A stretch of DNA of 64,000 bases from Mucilaginibacter mallensis. Its GTDB lineage: Bacteria > Bacteroidota > Bacteroidia > Sphingobacteriales > Sphingobacteriaceae. The stretch is from the NCBI RefSeq assembly GCF_900105165.1, contig NZ_LT629740.1, positions 3,100,001 through 3,164,000 on the forward strand. Direction: 5' to 3'. The notes under the pieces were generated by a model, which did not search any database, had not been told where the DNA came from, and was given only the letters and a program-made list of their open reading frames with translations. Below, piece by piece: positions 8,903 to 17,866 of this stretch. The position numbers and the translations under genes are program-made. The stretch's first letter is position 1; each line of letters opens with the position of its first letter.

Positions 8903-9934
8903 CTATTCTTTTTTCCTTGATGAATCACGGACTATCAGTTCCGACCGCAGTATCAGGCTGTGGGTTTGTATTAAATCATTATTATTATCCAGGTGGCCGA
9001 TCAGTACTTTTGCAGCAACCTCCCCCATTTCATATCCTCTATAATCAATAGTCGTTAAATTGGGTTCTATCACACACGATGTAGGATCATTATTAAACCC
9101 GGCAAATGCAATATCTTCAGGTATCCTTATACCTTGCTTTTTCAAAAGCTGCATACAACTTATTGCGCATAGGTCATTCGCTACAAATACGCCATCAGGC
9201 TGTGTTTTCATTTCTAATATCTGCTGTGCTGCCCTTGCACCCGATTGTGCACTCAGATCATTTATTATCAGCAATTCATCTTCAAAAGGTATTTTATGGT
9301 CTTCAAGCGCCCGCTTATAGCCATTAAAACGATCTATGTAAACGTTACGCAGTTGGCTGCCACCTATATGCATTATCCTTTTGCAGCCTTGCTCAATCAG
9401 GTGATTGGTGATATTATATGCTGCTTTATAATTATCAATAAAAATACTCGGGCATTGCTGGTGTTCATGTACACGATCAAAAAATATAACCGGAATATTC
9501 CTTTTTATAAAAGCCTCAAAGTGGTTAATGTTATTTGTATTATAAGCCAATGAAACCAATAAGCCATCTACCCGGTTATTGTACATCGCTTTTGCATTAC
9601 TCACCTCTTTTTCCATCTCTTCGAGCGATTGGCTGATGAAAAGGTTATAGCCCGATTCATTAACCACCTTTTCAATACCTGCAATCACATCCGACATGAA
9701 ATTACTGTTCAGCCGGGGTACTATAACACCAATTATGTTTCCGCGCTTGGTACGCAAACTGCTGGCAAACGAGTTGGAGTGATAACCCATTTCGCTGGCA
9801 GCGGCCAATATTTTCTTCTTGGTTTCTTTGTTTGTTCCCGGATGATCCTTTAAACCCCGGCTTACAGTTGCAGCCGAAATATTCAGTTTTTGGGCTATAT
9901 CGTATATGGTAACTTCCTTTTGACGGTCACTCAT
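8903..9934 (-). CDS. LacI family transcriptional regulator
   Basis: 343 residues. The helix-turn-helix is at residues 9-35 (TIYDIAQKLNISAATVSRGL), followed by the hinge helix (SNSFASSLRTKRGNIIGVIVP). The ligand-binding half is a periplasmic-binding-protein fold with FFDRVHEHQQCPSIFIDN near 150-170 and the effector loop GFNNDPTSCVIEPNLTTIDY near 275-295. It is a cytoplasmic DNA-binding protein that probably responds to a sugar. Two palindromes with core AATCGATT lie 24 and 133 bp upstream of its start, and two more lie upstream of the neighbouring susC. This suggests autoregulation and control of the SusC/D pair. The downstream SDR gene is 16 bp away in the same operon. Confidence 0.93.
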   Translation of the reverse strand: MSDRQKEVTIYDIAQKLNISAATVSRGLKDHPGTNKETKKKILAAASEMGYHSNSFASSLRTKRGNIIGVIVPRLNSNFMSDVIAGIEKVVNESGYNLFISQSLEEMEKEVSNAKAMYNNRVDGLLVSLAYNTNNINHFEAFIKRNIPVIFFDRVHEHQQCPSIFIDNYKAAYNITNHLIEQGCKRIMHIGGSQLRNVYIDRFNGYKRALEDHKIPFEDELLIINDLSAQSGARAAQQILEMKTQPDGVFVANDLCAISCMQLLKKQGIRIPEDIAFAGFNNDPTSCVIEPNLTTIDYRGYEMGEVAAKVLIGHLDNNNDLIQTHSLILRSELIVRDSSRKKE

Positions 9935-9957
9935 AATTATAATTAATTACACTAATT

Positions 9958-9972
9958 TACAATCGATTACTA
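9958..9972. promoter_or_regulatory. Probable LacI-family operator (site 1)
   Basis: TACAATCGATTACTA, a near-palindrome centred on CG with core AATCGATT. It lies 24 bp upstream of the LacI start codon. The same core occurs at 10067, 15407 and 15691 and nowhere else that I saw in the window's intergenic regions. The CG-centred palindrome is the usual form of LacI-family operators. Confidence 0.65.
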
Positions 9973-10026
9973 ATAGATAATACTTATTAATTAAGCATTA
10001 TCTGTTGAACTCTACTTAAAAAAATA

Positions 10027-10034
10027 CAAAAATA
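10027..10034 (-). promoter_or_regulatory. Possible -7 box of the lacI promoter
   Basis: On the minus strand this reads TATTTTTG, an exact match to the Bacteroidota -7 consensus TAnnTTTG, 92 bp upstream of the LacI start. A TTTG at 10060-10063 is the nearest -33 candidate, but the spacing (25 bp) is longer than usual. Operator site 1 would lie downstream and site 2 upstream of this box. Confidence 0.35.
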
Positions 10035-10066
10035 CATGCAATTTCTATAGGTTGATTTTCAAACAT

Positions 10067-10080
10067 TGTAATCGATTGCT
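10067..10080. promoter_or_regulatory. Probable LacI-family operator (site 2)
   Basis: TGTAATCGATTGCT, sharing the AATCGATT core with site 1; the centres are about 108 bp apart. It lies between the SusD terminator and the LacI gene, upstream of the possible lacI promoter, an arrangement compatible with DNA looping. Confidence 0.65.
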
Positions 10081-10148
10081 AAAGATAATATTTTATGCTT
10101 ACCTCCTGATATTATGGTTTCGTTTCTATACGCTTTAAGATCTGACAA

Positions 10149-10180
10149 TAATTAAGGGCCACTATCGTGGCCCTTAATTA
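10149..10180 (-). terminator. Terminator hairpin after susD
   Basis: Perfect 14-bp stem TAATTAAGGGCCAC/GTGGCCCTTAATTA (10149-10162 and 10167-10180) with loop TATC. On the minus strand it begins 8 bp after the susD stop. The T-rich tail is short, so termination strength is uncertain. Confidence 0.65.
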
Positions 10181-10187
10181 CCTTTTT

Positions 10188-11966
10188 TTAATACCCTGGA
10201 TTTTGAGGAAATTTAGGTCCTGTAGTAACCAAATCTATTTCTGTTTGAGGTATAGGCCTCAGATCTTCAAAATTCTGGATATTCGGGCCCGCCTCAGCAT
10301 TGTACTGTTGTACCCTGCGAACAATAGATTGTGTGCGCACAAGATCATACCAACGCTGGCATTCGCCAAAAAATTCACGGCTACGCTCATCCAGAATAAA
10401 ATCAAGCGTAACCTGCGACGGGGTTATTTGCATTGCTGTTGCCGCTGCTGTATTTTGCGGACCTGAATTTGTTGACTGATATGCAGCCCTCGTTCTTATT
10501 ACATTGATCATGGCAGCTGCAGTTGTAAGATCGCCGGATTTAAATGCAGCTTCAGCCGCAACCATATAAACATCAGCAAACCTGAACAAAATAAAAGGCC
10601 TGGTTGACGGGTCATTTACACCAGTACGGTTAGGATCATCGTATTTTTTCATGGATGGAAAAAATACAGTAGTGTAAGGATTTGGCGCATTGTCCTCCGG
10701 CGGGGTTAATATAATACCCTTAAATGCAGCTCTTTTTGTAGCTCCGGGATCAAACGGAGGCATCCAGATGGCGGTATCGGCACCTACAGTAAGTGTTCCC
10801 CTTGGTGTTGTAACACCAGCTGTATTGGCAATCCATACCGTTTGGAATGTTTTATAATAGCGCGAATCATTTACTTTATCGGCAAAAGCCTGTTCAATAA
10901 CGTAAGCAGGATTTGGCCTGATACGGATGAACGGCCTGCCGTTAGCAATATCTCTCGTCATCACATTTGCACCACCTGTAGCAGGATAATTTGCATTTAC
11001 AGTTGGATAATTGGGCCGGAAAAGATTGCTCGTTATATTATAAGAGCCACCTGCACCACCCGCAACGTAGTTGCCGTATTTGGTACTGTTGCTTTCATCA
11101 ACCACAAAAAGTGTTTCCTGACCATATTCATTACCCGGCGCGTTGGCCGATGCAAAATCCTGCCATAAGCCCACTTTGTAGGTTGCTGCATTGGTGATAA
11201 GTGATTGCGCGGTACTGAGCGCCATAGCGAAATCATTAGGCTGCGCAGCGCTTGACCAGCCACGTGTTAAGTACACTTTTGATAATAAGTATAAAGCCGT
11301 TGCCCTGGTAGCCGCCTTACCGGCAAATGGCGATACCGCACCTGTAGACGATATAGTTTCGCCCGGGATAGTTTGTAATTCAGTTGACGCCTGGGTAAGA
11401 TCAGTGATGATCTGCGCATATACATTTGCAATTGGCGCGCGTGAATCAGAAGTAGTTGGCGTACTGATAAATGTAGTATGCAAAGGTACCGGGCCAAAAG
11501 TTTGAACCAGGTAGAAGTAATACAACGCCCTTAAAAACTTGGCCTGTGCCAGGTATTCTGTTCTGGTCAAAGCATCAGGAAAAGCCGAAGGGCCATATTG
11601 TAAAACACCATTTGCGGTATTTATATCCTGGTAAGCCACCCCAAAAATAGACACTGCATTGTAAGCTGCAACATTACCTACCAGGTTGGTATAGGTAAAA
11701 AAGGGTATGGTTGATGAAGTAGCGCTGCCGCCTGCAAGGTATTCGTCAGTACCGGCAAGGGTTATGTTTGTAAAACCCTCGGTACCCCATAGGTTACGCA
11801 TATCGCCATATATCCCTATTATCCCTCCCAAAACGCCTCCGGGAGTGGTGAAAAACTGGGGTGTTATATTTGCCCTGGGATTTTCAACAAGTATTTTTTT
11901 ACAACTGGTAACACCTGCAGCTATAAGTGTTACAGTTAAAATGGATATTTTTTTAAATAGTTTCAT
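10188..11966 (-). CDS. SusD/RagB family nutrient-binding outer-membrane lipoprotein
   Basis: 592 residues. Surface lipoprotein that binds glycans and hands them to its SusC partner. The signal peptide ends in a lipobox with Cys22 (VTSCKK). The N-terminal SusD-like domain has the helical-repeat signature around YLAQAKFLRALYYFYLVQTF (about residues 135-155). The C-terminal RagB domain includes FRFADVYMVAAEAAFKSGD near residue 470 and DFILDERSREFFGECQRWYDL near 530. The end NPGY is typical for SusD. It follows susC by 16 bp and ends in a hairpin terminator. No glycosidase is attached to this pair, so the ligand may be a small oligosaccharide or sugar acid processed by enzymes encoded elsewhere. 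Confidence 0.95.
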   Translation of the reverse strand: MKLFKKISILTVTLIAAGVTSCKKILVENPRANITPQFFTTPGGVLGGIIGIYGDMRNLWGTEGFTNITLAGTDEYLAGGSATSSTIPFFTYTNLVGNVAAYNAVSIFGVAYQDINTANGVLQYGPSAFPDALTRTEYLAQAKFLRALYYFYLVQTFGPVPLHTTFISTPTTSDSRAPIANVYAQIITDLTQASTELQTIPGETISSTGAVSPFAGKAATRATALYLLSKVYLTRGWSSAAQPNDFAMALSTAQSLITNAATYKVGLWQDFASANAPGNEYGQETLFVVDESNSTKYGNYVAGGAGGSYNITSNLFRPNYPTVNANYPATGGANVMTRDIANGRPFIRIRPNPAYVIEQAFADKVNDSRYYKTFQTVWIANTAGVTTPRGTLTVGADTAIWMPPFDPGATKRAAFKGIILTPPEDNAPNPYTTVFFPSMKKYDDPNRTGVNDPSTRPFILFRFADVYMVAAEAAFKSGDLTTAAAMINVIRTRAAYQSTNSGPQNTAAATAMQITPSQVTLDFILDERSREFFGECQRWYDLVRTQSIVRRVQQYNAEAGPNIQNFEDLRPIPQTEIDLVTTGPKFPQNPGY

Positions 11967-11982
11967 ATCAATCTCTTTTAAG

Positions 11983-14900
11983 TTAGAACTTTAAGTTTAC
12001 GCCTAGTTGAAATGTACGGGTTGGGGGATCATTTAAACCAACAGTAATAGCACGCCCAATAGCGCCACTTGAATAGCCCGATGGCCCTGCAAGTGTACCG
12101 CCATAACCGTTCCCTTCAGGATCGATACCTAAACCACTTTTAGTAAGCGGCGACCAGATAATAAATGGATTTGAACAGGTTGCATAAACTCTTAATGATG
12201 ATATACCCGCTTTCTTCAATAAATCTGAAGGAATGGTATAGCCTACATTAATGCTGCGCATTTTTATAAAGGAACCATCACGATATTGAAGTGTTGACGC
12301 ATACAGGAATGTACCGCTTGCATCAGGTCTTGGGAACGCGTTGGTTGGGTTTGAAGGCGTCCAGTAATCAACTTTGTACTGGTTAACACGGCCTGTATTA
12401 AAGAATGGATAGCCGGATGCTCCGCTATCGCTTCCCAGGTATGGTACTGCCACCATTTGCCCTATACGTGCAAAGGCAACAAACGTAACGTCAATCCCCA
12501 TAAATGAGAAACGGTTGGTTAAACCACTTTCAAACTTAGGTTGATAGCTGCCTAATATCTGACGGTCGTTCTGATCTATTTTTCCGTCATTGTTCACATC
12601 CTGAACTTCTATCTGCCCTGGTTTTTCACCATATTTTGCAGCTTCGGCAGCCTGGCTTGTTTGCCAGATACCAATTTTCTTATAATCATAAATCACGTTA
12701 AACGGCTGACCAACAAACCATCCATTACCTACATCTTCTTTTAGGTTATCATGCAGTGCAACAATGGCATCGCGGTAAAAAGAGATATTGAAATCGGTAT
12801 TCCAGGTAAAGCCGCTTTCTGTTCTGATATTAACACTGCTTAAACTTATTTCCAGTCCTTTTCCTTTTGTTTTACCGGCATTAACTAATGTTGAGCCCGC
12901 ACCATTACTAGGTGGCAAGCTTATAGTTTGTAAAATATTGTTTGTTCTTTGGTCGTAGGCATCAATACTACCCGATATGCGGTTGTGAAGCACACTAAAA
13001 TCTAAACCAATATTGAAGTTATCCGTAGTTTCGAACTTCAAATTAGCAGGCACGCTGGTAACCAGGTAACCATTATAACCGTTTGTGCCAAAATTATAGG
13101 CGTTTATAGTAAGGTTACCTAATGTAGAATACGGAGCAACTGATTGATTTGATGTTACACCATAGCCAGCCCTCAATTTAAGATTTGAGACCCATGATAC
13201 ATCTTTCAAGAAATCTTCCCGGTCTGCATTCCAGCCTAAAGCAAAAGCCGGATAGGTAAGATATTGATGGCCCGAAGTAAGTACTGATGAGCCATCGCGC
13301 CTTACAGTTGCCGTTAACAAATAACGATCATTAAATGAATAGTTTACACGGGCCATGTAGGATATTAACCCTTTTTCGGAATAAGTACCGTTTGAAGCGC
13401 TTACAGAGTTTGCAAGGTTGAGATTATAACTTTGAATATAATCTGCAGGTAAACCAACACCATTAAAAGTTGAGCCATCGCTATGATCCTTTTCAACACT
13501 ATATAAACCTGTAACGGTTAAATGGTGCTTACCGAATGTTTTATCATAGGTCAGTAAGTTTTCCAGCAGATAACTATAATCCTGCTCATTTGCTACCGAT
13601 TCACTTGTTTGTGATGTTGCCGTTGCTGTATTGTACAGGTTACTTACAGGCAAATAATTGTTGCCTTGTGTTTGGCCATAAGTTAAACCAACATTGGCGC
13701 GGTATTTTAAACCATCCAGAATTTGAACCTCACCGTACAGGCTATTAAAGGTGCTTAACCTCCTGCTTAAATTTTGGATAGCAGGATTCTGAATGGTTAG
13801 TGGATTTACCTTCGCGGCATCAATTGAACCAGCTAAAGGCAACAGGTTTACAGAGCCATCAGCATTGTAAGGTGAAGTAAGCGGACTAAGGCTTATCGTA
13901 TTATACAAAGGATATAAATTAGCTCCGTTTGTATTGCTTACATTTTCAAGGCTGTTTAAACCGACCCTTAAACGGTTATTTATTTTATGATCAATGGTTG
14001 TACGTAAGGTATACCTTTCAAACGATTGGCCATAAACAGTACCTTCGTCCTTATGATAGCCAGCGCTTAACCCATATTGTGTATCTTCATTTCCACCGGT
14101 AAGGCCCAATAACTGATCGGTAGTATATCCTGACCTGAAGATCAGATTCTGCCAGTTAGTGCTTGTTCCATTGGCTATACCAGCTTGTTCAGCCGAAGTA
14201 AGACCATAAGCGGTTGTTCCCGGATTAACAGTATTACCAGCGGCTGCCTCAGCTTTAAAAGCAGCATATTCGCTACCGCTGAATACCGGGTATTCGTCGG
14301 TTATGTGACTGATACCATAATAGGCATTATAAGTCATAACCGATTTCCCGGCCTTGCCCCTTTTAGTAGTTATCAAAATTACACCGCCTGATGCCCTTGA
14401 TCCATAAATCGCAGTAGCTGATGCATCTTTCAAAACATCAAGGCTGGAAATGTCGTTCGGGTTTATATCATTCATAGTACCACCTATAAATGGTACACCA
14501 TCAACAATTATCAACGGTTGGTTTTGAGCATCAGCCTGACTTTGCGTTCCACCTAATGAACGCTCACCCCTTATCCTGATCTGATTACTGGCGCCTGGCT
14601 GTGTGCTATTGCTCACAATATCAACACCGGCAAGCCTGCCTTTTAACTGATCGATAACGTTATCAGACGGGACCGCTGCAAGCGCTTCCTGGCTAATAGT
14701 TGAAATGGCACCTGTAACATCCCTTTTCTTTTGCGTACCATAGCCCACAACCACAACTTCATTTAAGCTGTTGGCATTGGCTATAAGTGTTATTTTTAGG
14801 TTATTGCTTTGAGGGGTTATGTGCACCTCCTGGGTATTGTATCCTATAAATGATATAACCAGTGCATTTTCACCAGCAGGAACGCTGATACTGAATTTAC

Positions 14901-15093
14901 CATTCGGCCCCGTAGAAGTGGCGCTGGGATGTGATTTTAGTTTCACTGTAGCGCCAATAATTGTTTCGCCTTTTTCATCAATTACTTTACCGGTAACGGT
15001 AGAGCTTTGAGCAAAAATCGGCACTGAAATTAAGCTCATACATAACAGTATGAACATTGTTTTCCAGCATTTCATGAGTTTAAGTTTTTCCAT
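11983..15093 (-). CDS. SusC/RagA family TonB-dependent outer-membrane transporter
   Basis: 1,036 residues. TonB-dependent porin that imports glycans bound by SusD. After the signal peptide (cleavage after IFAQ near residue 29) comes a CarboxypepD_reg-like domain at about 32-115 (VTGKVIDEKGETIIGATVKL). Then follow the SusC signature NEVVVVGYGTQKKRDVTGAI near 114-133, the plug with IRGERSLGG and IYGSRASGGVILITTKRG near 170-245, and a long beta-barrel ending FQLGVNLKF. Met7 is an alternative start that would give a tidier signal peptide. The 917-bp leader holds two AATCGATT operators at 314 and 598 bp upstream. Control by the LacI protein encoded downstream of susD is inferred. Confidence 0.95.
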   Translation of the reverse strand: MEKLKLMKCWKTMFILLCMSLISVPIFAQSSTVTGKVIDEKGETIIGATVKLKSHPSATSTGPNGKFSISVPAGENALVISFIGYNTQEVHITPQSNNLKITLIANANSLNEVVVVGYGTQKKRDVTGAISTISQEALAAVPSDNVIDQLKGRLAGVDIVSNSTQPGASNQIRIRGERSLGGTQSQADAQNQPLIIVDGVPFIGGTMNDINPNDISSLDVLKDASATAIYGSRASGGVILITTKRGKAGKSVMTYNAYYGISHITDEYPVFSGSEYAAFKAEAAAGNTVNPGTTAYGLTSAEQAGIANGTSTNWQNLIFRSGYTTDQLLGLTGGNEDTQYGLSAGYHKDEGTVYGQSFERYTLRTTIDHKINNRLRVGLNSLENVSNTNGANLYPLYNTISLSPLTSPYNADGSVNLLPLAGSIDAAKVNPLTIQNPAIQNLSRRLSTFNSLYGEVQILDGLKYRANVGLTYGQTQGNNYLPVSNLYNTATATSQTSESVANEQDYSYLLENLLTYDKTFGKHHLTVTGLYSVEKDHSDGSTFNGVGLPADYIQSYNLNLANSVSASNGTYSEKGLISYMARVNYSFNDRYLLTATVRRDGSSVLTSGHQYLTYPAFALGWNADREDFLKDVSWVSNLKLRAGYGVTSNQSVAPYSTLGNLTINAYNFGTNGYNGYLVTSVPANLKFETTDNFNIGLDFSVLHNRISGSIDAYDQRTNNILQTISLPPSNGAGSTLVNAGKTKGKGLEISLSSVNIRTESGFTWNTDFNISFYRDAIVALHDNLKEDVGNGWFVGQPFNVIYDYKKIGIWQTSQAAEAAKYGEKPGQIEVQDVNNDGKIDQNDRQILGSYQPKFESGLTNRFSFMGIDVTFVAFARIGQMVAVPYLGSDSGASGYPFFNTGRVNQYKVDYWTPSNPTNAFPRPDASGTFLYASTLQYRDGSFIKMRSINVGYTIPSDLLKKAGISSLRVYATCSNPFIIWSPLTKSGLGIDPEGNGYGGTLAGPSGYSSGAIGRAITVGLNDPPTRTFQLGVNLKF

Positions 15094-15406
15094 AATTAAT
15101 TGGTGTATAAATTTTGCATTTAATGATTATGAGTTTTTATAAGTTTAGCTGATAGCAATACTTAAGTGGCTATCAAATACTAACTTTTGCATTGTAATAG
15201 CATTAAGTTGAATTCTCTTCACATTTTTTCATTTAATGATTGATTGGTTGTGGGGTTATAAATGGATTAATTGGTTTTAATTAAATAGTTCACGTCATGA
15301 AATATTAATATCTCAAAACATGGTCTTGTACTTTTTTGGTTTTTTTGATTAAGAAGTTATAATTGGTGACTAACTCGGAATAAAAGTGAGAATAAAAAAT
15401 TAATAA

Positions 15407-15420
15407 TGCAATCGATTGCA
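15407..15420. promoter_or_regulatory. Probable LacI-family operator (site 3, perfect palindrome)
   Basis: TGCAATCGATTGCA is a perfect 14-bp palindrome centred on CG, 314 bp upstream of the susC start. It is the best copy of the motif also found in front of the lacI gene. Confidence 0.7.
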
Positions 15421-15690
15421 AAAAATATTTTTCAAATAATCTTTTTAAAACAGGAAGAGAACTCACTAACATACAATATCCATACAGCTCGGACAGCCCC
15501 TAGGTAATTGTTAAATAAAAAATAAAATGCCTTATACAGTTATGTTCCTGCATTAAATATTCTTTAAAACATTTTACCAGACAAATAACCGTTTCGCATT
15601 ATGCAGTTTTACCACATTATTTAAATGGCAAAAAAGAGATTAAGATTGAAGATCTATAAAGCCGGAATAGCGATAAAACAATCAATATTT

Positions 15691-15704
15691 TGTAATCGAT
15701 TGCA
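15691..15704. promoter_or_regulatory. Probable LacI-family operator (site 4)
   Basis: TGTAATCGATTGCA differs from site 3 by one base. Its centre is 284 bp from that of site 3 and it lies 598 bp upstream of susC, beyond the terminator of the neighbouring operon, so it belongs to the susC regulatory region. Confidence 0.65.
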
Positions 15705-15853
15705 ATAAATGAATGTATTTTCTACCTATTTATCGCTTTTTTCCAGGTGATCTTCTGCTTATACAGTCTTATTTCTTCTAACGGCCTTAACTGAATGAAA
15801 GGATTTTCTGGGAGATCGTTGAATTATGCACCTGAAATTAAACCAGTGAACAT

Positions 15854-15888
15854 AAAAAAACACAGGGCAGTTGCTACTACCCTGTGTT
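15854..15888 (-). terminator. Intrinsic terminator of the galactan PUL operon
   Basis: On the minus strand a 12-bp stem (AACACAGGGTAG with CTGCCCTGTGTT, one wobble pair; plus-strand arms 15859-15870 and 15877-15888) is followed directly by a run of T residues. It lies about 120 bp downstream of the GH35 stop codon, the last gene of the operon. Confidence 0.85.
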
Positions 15889-16010
15889 ACCTCCAGCGCC
15901 AGAAATAAGCACCAACCAATTTATAAGCAACCACACTTACAAATGTCTTTATATATTGATATTATCTATCTAATATTTATTAAGCTTATACTGATATACT
16001 TTACAACAAA

Positions 16011-17834
16011 CTATTGCAACTTGTTTAACACAGGTACATCAGTACTATTTAATATGTTTTTATCGCCATCCAGTAATTCAAGCACAACAATATCATTATT
16101 ACCCTTTTTCAACCACTCCACCGGCACATAAAGTGTTTGTTGCGGGCCAATTGACCAGTACCGGCCTAAGTTATGCCCGTTTATCCATACTACCCCTTTG
16201 TCCCAACGGCTCATATCCAAATAGGTATCTCCAACTTTCGATAGCTGAAAGCTACCTTTTCTTACAACAGGTGCATTGGTTACTTTTTTATTGGCATATA
16301 CAATATTGTTTACCTGGTTAAATGGGAAGCTATACATAGTCCAATTATAAACCTCTTTGCCATCAAACATTACATTTTCTGTTATACCTTTTTTGTTGTT
16401 AAGCAGGTACGGCCCAAAGTTTATCCGGCCCATGTTTTCAACCAATATATCCAGCTTTACCTTACCCGCAGGTAAGGTAAGTTTGAGACTGTTCTGGTTA
16501 TGCCTGCGATCAAGCACCCCTACTCTTTTACCATTTACCATGATCACCGCATAATCACGCAGTTCATTAAGCTCAAGGGTACCGGTTCTGCCACCGGTAA
16601 TAGTTGTTTTATATAATACAAACCCATAATCCTGGTTAAGGTCCTCGAATGTTAAGGGTGTTTTATTAAGAACAGGCTTTGGCAAAATATCCAATAACCC
16701 GGCCGACCTATTCAATTTAATATCATTTATAGCGATGGTTGGCTTGGCTGTAGGTACAGGCGGCAGCGTTTGCCCGGCAGGTAAATGTTTGGCTATTACA
16801 GATCTGAACAACATAAACTTATGCGTAGCATTACCCGCTTCGTCCAATGGTGCATCATAATCATAACTGCTGATCTGTGGTTCATAGGGATGGCTGTCAT
16901 CATAATTGGCGCCATTCATAAAACCACGTGTAGTACCGCCATGGAACATATACATATTAATGGAGAGCCCGGCTGATAACACACTATCCAGTCTGCCTGT
17001 ATATTTTTCAGCGGGTATGGTATGGTGCGCTGTACCCCACCAATCGAACCAGGCCGGGTACCATTCAGCTATATAGAAAGGGCCTTTGCCATTATGGTTC
17101 TCACTGATCATTTTTTTTACTTTTGCAACATCATCAATCCCATTTATGGCAGGCAGCAGTCCGGGCAGATGACCATCCACTATCGCTGCCGGGGGATCAC
17201 AAGTATAGAGCAGACCATCAAAACCGGCTTCTTTAAATAAGCGTTGGTTTATTGCCAAATATTCTTTATCACTGCCATAAGAGCCATATTCGTTTTCAAT
17301 TTGCACCATTAAGATATTACCACCGTGATTAACCTGCAGCGGCGCCAGTTGCTTGCCCACTTCTTTTATATAGGTTTCGTATTCCTTCAGATATTTTTCT
17401 TCCTTGCTGCGTACTACCAGGCCTTTTTCATTTTGCAGCCAGTATGGGTAACCACCAAATTCCCATTCGGCGCATACGTAAGGGCTGGGCCTTAATATCA
17501 CCCATAAACCTTCTTCCTTTGCTATTTTAACAAATTCAGCCACATCATTATTCCCACTGAAATCAAATTTGCCTTTCTGGGGTTCGTGCAGGTTCCAGAA
17601 CACATAGGTACCTATGGTGTTCAGGCCCATGGCTTTGGCCATTTTCATGCGCGCTCGCCAGGCCTCACGGGGTACGCGCGGGTAATGCATTTCACCCGAG
17701 ATCATCTGAAAAGGCTTGCCATCCAGCAAAAATGCAGAATCGCCCAAAGTAAATGTATGCGTTACTTCCTGAGCTTTTATACCCAGGTTTAACAGTAGTA
17801 TTAAAGATAAAATAAGTGTTTTTTTGAAGACCAT
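16011..17834 (-). CDS. GH35 beta-galactosidase, exported
   Basis: 607 residues. Retaining exo-beta-galactosidase that removes terminal beta-linked galactose. A signal peptide ends after IKAQ near residue 22. The family entry motif FQMISGEMHYPRVPREAWRA is at about 43-62. The acid/base is Glu182 in QIENEYG and the nucleophile is Glu257 in YIAEWYPAWFDWWG. The C-terminal third is beta-rich with a jelly-roll motif DMSRWDKGVVWINGHNLGRY near residue 550, as in other GH35 enzymes. It is the last gene of the susC-susD-GH5-GH30-GH2-GH35 operon and lies 32 bp after the GH2 gene. A strong terminator follows. Probable location is the periplasm, acting on oligosaccharides released by the endo-acting members. 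Confidence 0.95.
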   Translation of the reverse strand: MVFKKTLILSLILLLNLGIKAQEVTHTFTLGDSAFLLDGKPFQMISGEMHYPRVPREAWRARMKMAKAMGLNTIGTYVFWNLHEPQKGKFDFSGNNDVAEFVKIAKEEGLWVILRPSPYVCAEWEFGGYPYWLQNEKGLVVRSKEEKYLKEYETYIKEVGKQLAPLQVNHGGNILMVQIENEYGSYGSDKEYLAINQRLFKEAGFDGLLYTCDPPAAIVDGHLPGLLPAINGIDDVAKVKKMISENHNGKGPFYIAEWYPAWFDWWGTAHHTIPAEKYTGRLDSVLSAGLSINMYMFHGGTTRGFMNGANYDDSHPYEPQISSYDYDAPLDEAGNATHKFMLFRSVIAKHLPAGQTLPPVPTAKPTIAINDIKLNRSAGLLDILPKPVLNKTPLTFEDLNQDYGFVLYKTTITGGRTGTLELNELRDYAVIMVNGKRVGVLDRRHNQNSLKLTLPAGKVKLDILVENMGRINFGPYLLNNKKGITENVMFDGKEVYNWTMYSFPFNQVNNIVYANKKVTNAPVVRKGSFQLSKVGDTYLDMSRWDKGVVWINGHNLGRYWSIGPQQTLYVPVEWLKKGNNDIVVLELLDGDKNILNSTDVPVLNKLQ

Positions 17835-17866
17835 GTGGAAGAATACTATATATTATAAATTATGTG

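Larger units (their letters stand above)
15094..16010. other. Long regulatory region upstream of the first susC
   Basis: 917 bp without a credible gene. From right to left it holds the intrinsic terminator of the galactan operon (15854-15888), two AATCGATT operators (15691-15704 and 15407-15420), and a 12-bp direct repeat CATTTAATGATT (15118-15129 and 15230-15241). No TAnnTTTG promoter matches exactly on the minus strand; the nearest is TAGTATTTG at about 15175-15183. The long leader could also carry an untranslated RNA, for which I have no direct evidence. Confidence 0.55.
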
